21,555 bases of DNA from Chara braunii (lineage: Eukaryota; Streptophyta; Charophyceae; Charales; Characeae): contig BFEA01000753.1 of NCBI GenBank assembly GCA_003427395.1, forward strand, positions 142,896-164,450. Reading direction: 5' to 3'. Below, in pieces: positions 1 to 7,820 of this stretch. Every line of letters begins with the position of its first letter. Position 1 is the first letter of the stretch. The notes below the pieces were generated by a model. The model did not search any database, had not been told where the DNA came from, and saw only the letters and a list, made by a program, of their open reading frames with translations. The translations under genes and the position numbers were made by a program.

Positions 1-39
1 TCCTGATGAGTCGGTGAAACTCCGACGAAACAGTTTGTC
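1..39 (+). ncRNA. Hammerhead ribozyme core (5' side truncated by window edge)
   Basis: The conserved hammerhead bases are all visible. CTGATGA lies at 3-9, followed by stem II GTCGG (10-14), a 7-base loop and CCGAC (22-26) with five Watson-Crick pairs, then GAAA at 27-30. Two topologies are possible. In a type I reading, ACA (30-32) pairs with TGT (36-38) as a tiny stem III, and C39 is the cleavage residue. In a type III reading, as in plant satellite RNAs and retrozymes, the GAAACAG end pairs with a CTGT upstream of the window. The visible stem I bases (1-2) do not pair with bases 40-41, which favours type III with a closed stem I upstream. Such ribozymes self-cleave RNA of retrozymes, Penelope-like elements and satellite transcripts; which carrier this is cannot be seen. 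Only one copy was found in the window. Confidence 0.8.
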
Positions 40-450
40 ACAGCCCCTCGTTTGTTGTCCTCTTCTCTCTCTCTGCCTACGGTTTACCGGGCAGTTCTGT
101 TTGTGACGAGATATAAATATTTTCTGTCTTTCGTTCTTCTCTTTTTTTTTTTTTTTTTTTTCGGTTTATATTTACTTGGTCTTTTTTCAAACATGTGTAT
201 TTGTTGATATGTTCCTCTTGGATTGTACGCTGCTTTCCTTTTCTGAAGCTATAAGGGATCTGATCAGGCGTAAATCAGTTTTGTGGTGGTGATGGGGAAA
301 AGAGGAGGAGGGGGGGTGGGGGCGGGTGCACATGGTCCGTCCATGTGTGAAATAGTGAAATTGAATTTGATTGTTGGTTTCCAGTGCGAAGCAACTGAAA
401 GGATGGGATTGTGAAAAGATGGTATGATCACCAGTCAATTGGTAAATGAA
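40..450. other. Spacer downstream of the hammerhead, with T-tract
   Basis: There is no recognisable gene. The stretch is pyrimidine-rich on the plus strand, with a CT-rich run near 61-75 and a run of about 20 T near 142-161. A G-rich patch lies at 300-326. This could be the body of the ribozyme-bearing element, but I see no primer-binding site, polypurine tract or second ribozyme that would define it. Confidence 0.4.
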
Positions 451-506
451 GGCGTACTCACACTAGGACAGGACTTTTTCAACTCAGCTCCGGGTGTAAT
501 TACAGT

Positions 507-547
507 CAGATACATCCAGGGCTGGCTGTAATTGTGGCCAGATACAT
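507..547 (+). repeat. Paired CAGATACAT boxes, left copy
   Basis: CAGATACAT occurs at 507-515 and 539-547, exactly 32 bases apart, with CCAGGGCTGGCTGTAATTG between. A sister pair with the same 32-base spacing and a similar interior lies at 3804-3844. Repeated boxes just inside terminal repeats are typical of transposase-binding sites, but that role is inferred. Confidence 0.5.
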
Positions 548-659
548 AAGGGAGCCATGATGAATTCGTTGATGGCAGTTCCTCTCCATCTATCCTAAAT
601 TCCCAATGGAGTAATAAATAAAAATCCCTTGAGAAATTGAAATTGCCAAAATTGGAATG

Positions 660-960
660 TCAGTCACTGACTTGAGTGTGTTTCTATCCTTTGCCCCATT
701 TCTTTTTTTTTTGTAATTACGGGAAAACCAGAAATATTTCGAGTTTGACCGAATTATAACCATAACCATCTTATGGCAGCAGCAGAGTTTTCCCGCTTTA
801 TCGTTCTGGTTTAAAATTTAAATTGTTTTCTGACTTTCCAAAAAAAAGAAGGAAAAAAAAAAAAAGAGGTAATACAGTAATCCGCGTTAAGATTTTTCCC
901 ATATTTTTTTTGGAGTCAGGGATTTATATGGAATCGTTGTGGCTTGTGCATTTCACACGT
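660..960. other. Spacer with A-rich low complexity
   Basis: No gene is recognised. The main feature is a purine run of A with scattered G at about 838-868. Open frames here, lysine-rich on one strand and phenylalanine-rich on the other, come from base composition and lack any domain signal. Confidence 0.4.
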
Positions 961-989
961 AAGCTGGATAAATCAACGCTGAAACCGCA

Positions 990-1041
990 GGGAGGATGTC
1001 AGAGTCTGTGCAAGATCTTGCACAGAGCCCGACATCCTGCC
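990..1041. repeat. 52-bp near-perfect palindrome centred on AGATCT
   Basis: The left arm (990-1015) and the reverse complement of the right arm (1016-1041) agree at 22 of 26 positions by hand count. The inner CTGTGCAAGA arms are perfect and there is no spacer. A related half-arm recurs at about 1285-1312. It may be the joined ends of a small inverted-repeat element or a fold-back remnant. Confidence 0.7.
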
Positions 1042-1284
1042 CGTGAAAGAAAGCCGAATGACACGAAAAATCAGATTGCCCCCTTTTCCTTTTCTTGATG
1101 TAGTGTGTCAAAAAAAGAGGGCACAAATTTCGCTGCAAAAAAAAAAGAAAAAGAAAAAAAAAAAGAAATGGGAAAAACGAGAAAAACGAACAAGAAAATG
1201 TGAAAGGAAAAAAATGCAGAATCACGAATACATTAATAGTGCAAATGGCAAATGCCAAATGCGCCCCCCCCAAAAAAAAAAGCA
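1042..1284. repeat. Poly-A/purine low-complexity tract
   Basis: A-rich stretches lie at about 1136-1220, and a C7-A10 junction at about 1264-1282. The tract gives spurious lysine-rich or phenylalanine-rich open frames. No gene is supported. Confidence 0.6.
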
Positions 1285-1312
1285 GGGAGGACGTCGGGGT
1301 TTGTGCAAGATC
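1285..1312 (+). repeat. Third copy of the palindrome half-arm
   Basis: GGGAGGACGTCGGGGTTTGT followed by GCAAGATC matches the left arm of the 990-1041 palindrome with a few transitions. The following bases do not form the second arm, so this is a solo half. Confidence 0.5.
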
Positions 1313-1532
1313 CCCGTTATCGGTAGTCAAGCTGTGCAATGCAGTTTGCCAGTGGAATTAGGAAAACTTGCAGGAGGAAGCAGAACACAACAGCATTATT
1401 CTGATCATGTGAGAAGAGGCCTTTTGGCTAAGATCAAGTCTGATCAGTTTCATATCTTGTCCTAAATAATAATTTAAGAAGAAGGAGAAGAAGAAGAAGA
1501 GGCCAAGTCGTTAGGAAAGTAGATTTCCAAAG

Positions 1533-1534
<2 letters not shown>

Positions 1535-1615
<81 letters not shown>

Positions 1616-1616
1616 N

Positions 1617-1710
<94 letters not shown>

Positions 1711-1763
1711 CATCGGCCGGGCGTCGGTGAAGGCCGTGGTGAAAAAGCGGCCGCGGGGAAACC

Positions 1764-1824
<61 letters not shown>

Positions 1825-1829
1825 GAGAG
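1535..1829. repeat. Compound GT/GA microsatellite block with one ambiguous base
   Basis: The order is (GT)n at 1535-1569, (GA)n to 1615, an N at 1616, (GT)n to about 1637, (GA)n to about 1710, a unique 54-base segment, then (GA)n again at about 1766-1829. The N marks unresolved sequence, so the repeat length here is unreliable. Cys/Val, Arg/Glu, Ser/Leu and His/Thr open frames across it are translation artefacts. Confidence 0.95.
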
Positions 1830-1882
1830 CATCGGCCGAGCGTAGGTGAAGGCCGTGGTGAAAAGCGGCGGCGGGAAAACCC
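1711..1882 (+). repeat. Direct repeat of a ~54-base segment separated by (GA)n
   Basis: The segment beginning CATCGGCCG at 1711-1764 recurs at 1830-1882 with few changes, each copy preceded by a GA tract. The unit of GA tract plus segment is therefore duplicated with a period of about 119 bases, a local tandem duplication anchored in the microsatellite. Confidence 0.8.
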
Positions 1883-2578
1883 TCTGCTGCCCCTCGGGTG
1901 GAACCCTTCAGTGCAAGGTCGATGGAGGAGGAAGTAGAGCTGCGATGGAGGTTCGGGTGTGTTGTAAACCCAGCGCTTGAGTGGGCGTTTGGTGGTTCGG
2001 TTCAGCTGCGGTGAAGCGCCAAGTCTTTTTTGATGTACGACTGACTGCTTGAAGGGGAGGTTCGGCAGACTTCCTTCGTGAAATCCTGGAGGTTCTCTGA
2101 CCCCATAATCGAGCGAAAAGCCGAGGCTCGAAAAAAGGTTCGCTATTGGGGTCCGCTTGATATGACCAGAGGTTTGGGTAAAAGCTGTTGCGAGGTTCTT
2201 GAGGTGGAAGGCTGGAGTTCGTTGAAGCTCTATGATGGCTGGGTGCAGTGTGGCTAGACAGGCAGGCAGTTATGTTCATGCTTAGTAAGCAGCAGCAGGT
2301 TCGTGCTCGGTAAGCAGCAGCAGGTTCGTGCTCAGTAAGCAGCCGACCTCGCGGTTGAGGTTGGGTTGGGGTTCGTTAGAGGTTCGGTAAAGGCTCGGGT
2401 AAAGGTTCGGTAAAAACTGTCGAAGAGATGAAATGGTACACGAAGGGGCGGAAATGGGTCTACATACGGATGGTTGGAGTGGCTATAGAGGTAGCTCCTT
2501 TTTCAGGTGGAACGAAGCGCGTGGGTGGAGGTTAGGTTGGGGTTCGTTAGAGGCTCGGTGAAGGATATATCTTCTGTG
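1883..2578 (+). repeat. Degenerate GGTTCGGTAAAG-rich tandem region
   Basis: A 25-bp unit starting CTTAGTAAGCAGCAGCAGG is repeated about 2.5 times at 2281-2343. GAGGTTCGGTAAAGG-type motifs cluster at 2356-2419. A 35-base segment at about 2356-2391 recurs at about 2531-2565. The region looks like decayed minisatellite. An open frame on the minus strand (1908-2279) has no recognisable domain. Confidence 0.6.
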
Positions 2579-2639
2579 TGTGCACTCTCCCTTCTCGGGG
2601 AGGGCAATTCTTCACCTACCCGCGTTTAGCTTCTGTTGG

Positions 2640-2812
2640 CTTCCCCCGCCGCCCCCCTCCTTCCTCCCCTTCTCGCCCCCCCGTTCCCCCCGCCTTTCCC
2701 CTTTTTCCTCCCCTTCCTCCCTTTTCCCCCCTTCACCCCCTTCCCCCCCTTCCTCCCCACCTTCCTCCTCCCCGCGCTCTCCCCCCTCCCCCCTGCCCCT
2801 TCCCCCGCGCGA
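2640..2812. repeat. Homopyrimidine C-rich tract
   Basis: About 170 bases are almost only C and T on the plus strand, with many runs of three to seven C. The minus strand is correspondingly G-rich with repeated GGGG blocks. Proline-rich and glycine/glutamate-rich open frames here are compositional artefacts. Confidence 0.9.
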
Positions 2813-2965
2813 TTTGTGGGAGGATTGAGGGGCAGTTCGACATGTACTCACAGGATAGTCGCGTTTTTCAGATTATTGGAAAAACAAATCGAAGACGATC
2901 GTTTTTTATAGCCATACATGGATTTGAAAGAAAGAGGTTGAAAGAAAGAGGTTTAAGCAACAGTC

Positions 2966-3074
2966 CAATCAAAATCAATCGATCAATCAAAATCAATCAA
3001 TCAATCAGTAAATTAATCAATCGATCAACCGATCAATCAGTTAATCAATCAATCGATCAATCAATCAAGCAATC
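2966..3074. repeat. (AATC)n tetranucleotide microsatellite with GATC variants
   Basis: AATC units repeat with interspersed CGATC substitutions and occasional shifts in register. It is an impure tetranucleotide repeat. Confidence 0.9.
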
Positions 3075-3169
3075 ACACATCCAGTCCGTCAAGACCGACG
3101 TCTTAATGCCAAGGACTATCGGGAACCTCCCAACTGAGAAACTGGTTGCATTTGCTGACATGGTGACGC

Positions 3170-3300
3170 TGACGACGATGGATGATGATCGATAACGATT
3201 AATAATGATAAAACGAGTAGTGGATGAACGATGGATGATGGTGGATGATCGATGGATGATGGATGGGTGATGGGTGGAAGATGGGACGATGATGGATTAA
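3170..3300. repeat. GATG/GGATGATG simple repeat
   Basis: Repeated GATGGATGATGG-type units are interrupted by short variants. This is a degenerate microsatellite with no coding signal. Confidence 0.8.
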
Positions 3301-3436
3301 TACGGTAAGTGAGGAGAGACCGGGCGAATGAAATGAATTGACGCAGTGACGGTGCTCTTGATACTGGCGTTTATTAATTCTATATTTGAAAAAGGGTTGC
3401 ATTATTTTATCAGCCACTTTTTGTAGCGATTGCTAT

Positions 3437-3540
3437 GACGGCGATGATGGCGGTGATGATGACCATGATGGTGATGATGAGGGCGGTGATGATGAGGGCG
3501 GTGATGATGACCATGATGGTGGCGATGAGTGCGATGGTGG
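3437..3540. repeat. Short-period minisatellite (GGCGGTGATGATGA type)
   Basis: Units of about 15-18 bases built from GGTGATGATGA alternate with GACCATGATGGTG. The GACCATGATGGTG variant appears twice, flanking two GAGGGCGGTGATGAT units. Confidence 0.8.
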
Positions 3541-3574
3541 ATAACGGTCTCAGCAGAGTGGATTAAGATTAGCC

Positions 3575-3677
3575 TACCGTCTTCACCCGAATAGAAAACA
3601 CGGTCATTAAGTTTAGCTGTATCGCGACCCCAAATACAGCTCTAATGACCGTGCGTTCTATTTGGGGGAAGATGGTC
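3575..3677. mobile_element. Palindromic MITE, copy A
   Basis: After a TA, CCGTCTTCACCCGAATAGA begins an arm (3577-3622) that is reverse-complemented at 3632-3675 with few mismatches. The short spacer is CGCGACCC-like, so nearly the whole ~100 bp folds into one hairpin. The TA at the left edge suggests a TA-targeting superfamily such as Tc1/mariner, but the right flank reads TC, so the duplication is not proven. Copies B and C follow at 4036 and 5519. Confidence 0.75.
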
Positions 3678-3803
3678 AGTGATGTAGATTCCTGCGGCCA
3701 AGCGGGCCATCCTCTCTCATCCTCCTAGAATTTGGGAGGCTCCGCATGAACCATCACCGTCGGATGGAGGACTTTTTTACGGATTTTTGAACGGAATTGC
3801 GGG

Positions 3804-3844
3804 CAGATACACCCAGGTATGGCTGTGAATGGGGTCAGATACAT
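3804..3844 (+). repeat. Paired CAGATACA boxes, right copy
   Basis: CAGATACA occurs at 3804 and CAGATACAT at 3836, again 32 bases apart, with CCAGGTATGGCTGTGAAT between. It lies 12 bases inside the right GGCGTACTCACACTA repeat. Its leading ATTGCGGGCAGATACA is identical to 21119-21134. Confidence 0.55.
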
Positions 3845-4035
3845 TTGCGATATGGTAGTGTGAGTACGCCCTTAGTCGTTTTTTTCCCTTTTACGCTGCC
3901 AATTTGTTTGTAAGTTATGCCGTTCCAGAAAAGGGGCTCTGGGTGGTTGGGCTACGATTTTCTCAATTGGTTTGCTGCTGCCTTAACTGTTAAAGGGAGG
4001 GGGCATCTATTGAAGTCCATCGCTTGGTGATGGGG

Positions 4036-4148
4036 TACCTTCTTCACCCGCATAGAGCCTACGGTCATTATTGCTGTATTTAGACGGAAAGATACCCAAA
4101 AAGTACATCTATAACGACCGTACGTTGTATTAGAAGGTGAAGAAGGTG
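4036..4148. mobile_element. Palindromic MITE, copy B (diverged)
   Basis: After TA, CCTTCTTCACCCGCATAGA opens an arm matched in reverse by GGTGAAGAAGG at 4136-4146. The inner arms share ACGGTCATTA / AACGACCGTACG. The central spacer differs from copy A. The right flank is TG, so a TA duplication is again not intact. Confidence 0.7.
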
Positions 4149-4313
4149 GGCTGTTTGTGTGATGCGTTTTTGATAACAAATCTTGACGTAAAACAGATGC
4201 ATGATGAAACCGGAGTCTAGTTTGCATGTTTGTGTGCAAAATTTGGCTTTTCTATTTCGGTTGCGTAAGGTCCCATTTAGACTTTCTTTTTTCTTCCAGT
4301 TCGTGTGTCACAC
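4149..4313. other. Unannotated spacer
   Basis: I see no gene, RNA or clear repeat in this stretch. Open frames on the minus strand are short and match nothing I recognise. Confidence 0.3.
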
Positions 4314-4511
4314 TAACGGATGTATATTGTTAAAGTGAAGGATACGTGCTCAGTTGGAGCTGAGTGAGCGAGAATTGCCGACCCTTCGTGTTGTCCGTGT
4401 GGAGTTAGTGAGGTGTGTGTGTTGAGTTGAGGTGTGTGTGTTGAGTTTGGACACTACAGCTTTCCAGGCATGGGGTGGATATCACGACGGGTATGGTTTC
4501 ACTTTTTAAAC

Positions 4512-4706
4512 CACCAGTACTTGGCCCCGCTATCGGCCGCAGTGCTTTCCGGTTAACGCGCCGCGCCTCTAGGGGTTCCGGGTACCGGACCACAATGGCT
4601 GGAAGCGCCAGCCAAAAGAAAATTGAAACGGTACCCTGGCACTTCGGCAAAAATTGGCGCAGGGGCATACCAGGCTCGGCATCGATAGCTGGGCCAAGTA
4701 CTGGTG
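4512..4706. mobile_element. 195-bp element with 24-base terminal inverted repeats
   Basis: CACCAGTACTTGGCCC...CTATCG (4512-4535) and the reverse complement of 4683-4706 match at 23 of 24 bases. The interior is unrelated and has no coding capacity, which fits a MITE. Flanking 8-mers do not form an obvious target-site duplication. A diverged single end of the same type may lie at 9017-9039. Confidence 0.7.
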
Positions 4707-4709
4707 TCC

Positions 4710-4765
4710 TGGCCGTAGTGGTGACGAGACTCGGCTCTTGAAGCCGAGGTCGCCGGTTCAGATGC
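4710..4765 (+). other. tRNA-like SINE-type promoter (A and B boxes)
   Basis: TGGCCGTAGTGG (4710-4721) resembles a tRNA A box with one extra base. A six-pair hairpin CTCGGC/GCCGAG with a 7-base loop (4730-4748) sits where an anticodon arm would be. GGTTCAGATGC (4755-4765) resembles the B box consensus with a substitution. Acceptor and T stems do not pair well, so this is not a working tRNA. A tRNA-derived SINE head is the likeliest reading. No poly(A) tail was identified. Confidence 0.35.
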
Positions 4766-4917
4766 GTGCGCGCATGGAAGAGGGCTTAGGCGCATTTGAG
4801 ATACGGATCCATACACCCAAACCATGGAAGGCTCCCGTGAACTGCTGGGTAGCTGAAAGGGCCTGGTACAGTGAGTGGGCAGAGTACTGGTAACGGATGT
4901 ACATTGATTGGAGCGAA

Positions 4918-5120
4918 GGATACGTGCTCGGTTGGAGCTGAGTGTGTGAGAATTGTCGACGCGTTCATGTCTCCGTGTGGAGTTGAGTGAGGTGTTGTGT
5001 TGAGTTTGGACGGTACAGCCTTGCAGGGGTGGGGTGAATACCACGAATTCCACTTTAAACCAGCAGTACCCGCTTAGGCAATTCTTGCACACTCAGCTCC
5101 AACTGAGCACGTATCCTCGG
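4918..5120. repeat. Inverted repeat with ~42-base arms
   Basis: GGATACGTGCTCGGTTGGAG plus GCTGAGTGTGTGAGAATT at about 4918-4960 is reverse-complemented at about 5079-5120. Each arm itself contains the mini-hairpin CTCAG..CTGAG. The arms enclose the second copy of the long direct repeat, so a fold-back element is possible. Confidence 0.7.
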
Positions 5121-5518
5121 TTTGAAGGACATGTTTCAAATCCACTTCAGGCATCCCCCGAGTACAACGCATCCCCACCCGCCCCTGAAGTTGGGTTGTA
5201 TACATTCACAATTTTCCTCGGTTTGGCACAACAAATTTTCGAAATTGTGACTGAACCGCATTTTCAAACTGAAACCGTGACAGCCTCCTAGTTTTCCCGA
5301 GTTACTGTCGTTGATTTAAACGCAGTTGGCGACGAGTGGAAAAAGAAAACAACGCCTCCTGCTTGGGCTGCACCAGTCCATCGGCGAGCGGCACTGTAGA
5401 TTTTTGCTCGTATACGAGTACTGGGGCGAAATCGGCTGTGCCCAGGCACGCTAGAGGCTTGGTGGGAAGGGGTGGGGCAACCTTAGAATTTTTATTCAAA
5501 GTCCGGCACTGTAAATTC
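5121..5518. other. Spacer without recognised gene
   Basis: Open frames up to about 115 codons run through here, but the longest continues into the palindromic MITE at 5519. I see no protein motif and no repeat that I can name. Confidence 0.3.
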
Positions 5519-5671
5519 TACCGTCTTCACCCGAATAGAATGCCCGTTCAGTATGCCTGTATTTTGTCCACCTTTCAGAGTAGGTACATCAATAATGATC
5601 GGGCGTTCTATTCGGGTGAACACAAATACAGGCATAATGACCGGGCATTCTACTCAGGTGAATACTGCAGG
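5519..5671. mobile_element. Palindromic MITE, copy C with duplicated right arm
   Basis: After TA, CCGTCTTCACCCGAATAGAA opens the left arm (5521-5564). Two right arms follow: 5591-5622 and 5624-5671, each containing the complement of the CCCGAATAGAAYGCCCG core. The second copy includes AAATACAGGCATAATGACCG, matching the inner left arm. This is a tandem gain of one arm, or one copy inserted into another. Confidence 0.7.
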
Positions 5672-5727
5672 TTCGAAAAAATATAAGTTTTTTGTTCATC
5701 AATTTAGCTTCAGATTCATTGCCTGCT

Positions 5728-5794
5728 GGTTTAACCTGTAAGAGAATGATGTATTGGGGGGGGGGGGGTTAACCGCTAAGAGAATGATGTATTT
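5728..5794 (+). repeat. Short direct repeat flanking a G13 run
   Basis: A ~27-base segment ending TAAGAGAATGATGTATT occurs at 5728-5755 and again at 5767-5793, separated by a run of 13 G (5756-5768). This is a local duplication, and the homopolymer length is prone to sequencing error. Confidence 0.75.
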
Positions 5795-7480
5795 CGTTTG
5801 GTCAATTTATCCTTGAATGGACTGGTGGTTTAGAGAAATGGAATGATGAAGGGGGGCAAAAGTTGTTGCTGCCAATTTGAACTGCGCCGCTTATGTGGGG
5901 ACAAGAAAAACAAAGCTTCCTGGTTCACTGGCGAATTGAATGTGTGACAATGTGAATGAGTGATGACTTGATTGTGTGACAGATCGAAGGGGTGACAAAT
6001 TGAATGAAATAAAATGGGGGTTAAAAAATAAAATTTATTTGAACTAAGTCGACGATGGGTAGCAAAAAGAAAAAAAAAAAAACAAGTTGATAACGTCGAC
6101 TGAAGGATTAATCCCGTTCTTTTTTCACCATATGCTTTTTCAAAATATATGTCTGATTTATGCAGGAAAAAAAACCTTTTTCGGGGTCCGGTGGAAGGGT
6201 GTTGAAGAAAAAAATCATGGACTCCTGCATCAGAAGAAAAACATGTACGCTTGACAATATATGAAGGGTTTCACGCTCAATTGTTTTTTTTTTGGGGGGC
6301 GGGGTGAGTGGGAGAGCGGGAAGGAAGGGTGAAACAACAATATAACAAGCACCAGTAAGCAGAAGAAAAAAAAAAAAAAGGACAAGTGGCAGAGTACTTG
6401 CGTCAAAGAAATTAATTAATCGTACATTTCATTGACCGCATTTTACAGTCATGTCGGCTGAGATTTATTATTATTGTTATTTAGATTTTTTTTTTTAATA
6501 GAAGAAATAAAAATATATGAGCAGAGTATGGGTCGATTGTTAGTTTTACTGTGGCACTAATTCAAAGTTCGTAAGTGCGACTTTGGTTATAGAAGGTGGC
6601 ATTACCACAGTCTGGCAGCTTGCTCATAAGGTTATTATAGGAATTTTTTCATAAGTTATTGCTTGTAAAAAATTTATGAGTTAAAATGTTGAAGTAATCA
6701 AAAGCGCAAAAAATAAGAACAGAAATTTACTGAAAGGAAAAAAATATTGTTGTTAAAAAACGTAAAAAACTGTTAAAATGAAAACAATACAAATTATCGT
6801 ACGCAAAGCATTTTCAAGTTTTCAAAAAAACACATAAGAAAAACCCATTTTCCCTAAAAAGATTTGAGTGTTGTTATTCTTTCGTCATTATTCTTTGCCA
6901 CTTTTTCCACCGCTGACTTTTGTTACCTATCCGTAATCATCCCTGAAAACAATGATCGTTCCTCCTAAGAATTGGAGCAAAAAGAAGAAAAAAAAAGTTG
7001 TTATCATCGTTCGTTATTCCAACGCGAACATCGAAATAATGTCCTCGAAGAAGTCGATGATGATATATATATATATATTTTTTTAATTTATAAAGATGAT
7101 GATCATTTGTTTCATTTCTATTTTGGTCCAAGATAGACTTCTGCTTCAAGAAAAGAACAAAGACATCAGAGGGAAGGAAAAACAAAAAGATTAAGGGTTT
7201 TGAGGGGCTGGAAGGGAAGAGGAAGAGAAAGGAGGAAATTGCTTATACGGGTGTTTATTTGAGTTGATGTCTATCTAAAGGCATCCAAGGAGCCTTGAGA
7301 GTTTTTTTTCTTATATAAAAAAAATAAACCGATTCACAATGGGCAGTGACGTAAAAATTGTATTAAAAAAAAAATAAAAATGGTAATTGAATGAAGGGGA
7401 AACTACACGGGAGTCACAAAAACGAGTTATAATTGCACTACGGGCTAAGATAATGTTTTGAATCGCACTTCAGACCTACA
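5795..7480. other. AT-rich spacer, no gene seen
   Basis: This stretch of nearly 1.7 kb has many A-runs (for example 6070-6082 and 6366-6379), a (TA)n near 7062-7078 and short open frames only. I see no conserved protein motif, RNA gene or clear inverted repeat beyond small hairpins such as ACTGTGG/CCACAGT near 6548-6612. Confidence 0.4.
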
Positions 7481-7820
7481 TAGCACCGTGTTCGCATTCG
7501 GAGGTTAACGCGAACAAGCGCCCAAAACCCTCCAAACGAGAACATAAAAAATATTTATAAAAAAAAATAGAAGTTCTAAGAAATATCTGAAAAACATATA
7601 TGTTCTGTAAAATAATAATACAAGCAACGTTTGCCCTGGAGTCATGTTCAAATTCGTAGCTAGTCATGAGTTAAAAATAAAAAACCGAAAGATATATATA
7701 TATTTTTTTCTTTTTATTAAAAAAATATATGTCCGCTCGAACACATTCGCAAGTTGTTCGCCCGAACACGCGAACACGTTCGCGTGAACGTAAAGGGGCA
7801 CAAACACGTTCGCTGTGCTA
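7481..7820. mobile_element. Possible small element with TAGCAC ends and GAACACGTTCGC-type palindromes
   Basis: TAGCACCG at 7481 and the reverse complement TAGCACAG ending at 7820 form short imperfect ends. Inside, next to each end, are clusters of TTCGCG/CGAAC words, including a 20-base near-palindrome at 7767-7786 (nine of ten pairs). Clusters like this occur in some hAT-type non-autonomous elements. No target duplication is visible, so boundaries are tentative. Confidence 0.35.

Larger units (their letters stand above)
451..3870. mobile_element. Possible non-autonomous DNA transposon or pair of related ends (15-base inverted repeat)
   Basis: GGCGTACTCACACTA at 451-465 is repeated exactly in reverse complement at 3856-3870. 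On the right the match continues as AAGGGCG outward, while the left has AAGGCG, one G fewer. Inside each end sits a related box pair (507-547 and 3804-3844), but both pairs are in the same orientation, so this is not a simple mirror. No transposase-like reading frame lies between them: the interior is microsatellites, a palindrome and degenerate repeats. I found no convincing target-site duplication. It may be one 3.4-kb non-autonomous element or two separate relics of one family. Confidence 0.45.
4314..5069 (+). repeat. Long direct repeat (4314-4520 and 4891-5069)
   Basis: Both copies start TAACGGATGTA, carry GGATACGTGCTC and GTTGGAGCTGAGTG, then a GTGTGGAGTT-GAGTGAGGTG stretch, and end ...TTTAAACCA-CAGTAC. 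The first copy has an extra GTGTGTGTTGAGTTGAG duplication. The 195-bp inverted-repeat element begins at the end of the first copy, which suggests insertion of that element and its downstream sequence between the two repeats. Confidence 0.75.

Noticed and set aside
1434-1832. Ser/Leu and His/Thr repeat frames over the microsatellite
   Set aside because: They are direct translations of GA and GT repeats and cross an ambiguous base.
2941-3090. CRISPR-like regular repeats
   Set aside because: The repeats are contiguous tetranucleotides without unique spacers, so this is a microsatellite.
2578-3195. 205-codon proline-rich open frame on the plus strand
   Set aside because: It runs through the C-rich tract and the AATC microsatellite; its amino-acid pattern is the repeat translated, and all three frames stay open there.
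4553-5092. 179-codon open frame on the minus strand
   Set aside because: It spans the 195-bp inverted-repeat element, the tRNA-like boxes and a direct repeat, with no domain signal.
5336-5686. 116-codon open frame with repeated NNDRAFYSGE-type words
   Set aside because: The repeated words come from the duplicated arm of the palindromic MITE copy C, not from a protein gene.
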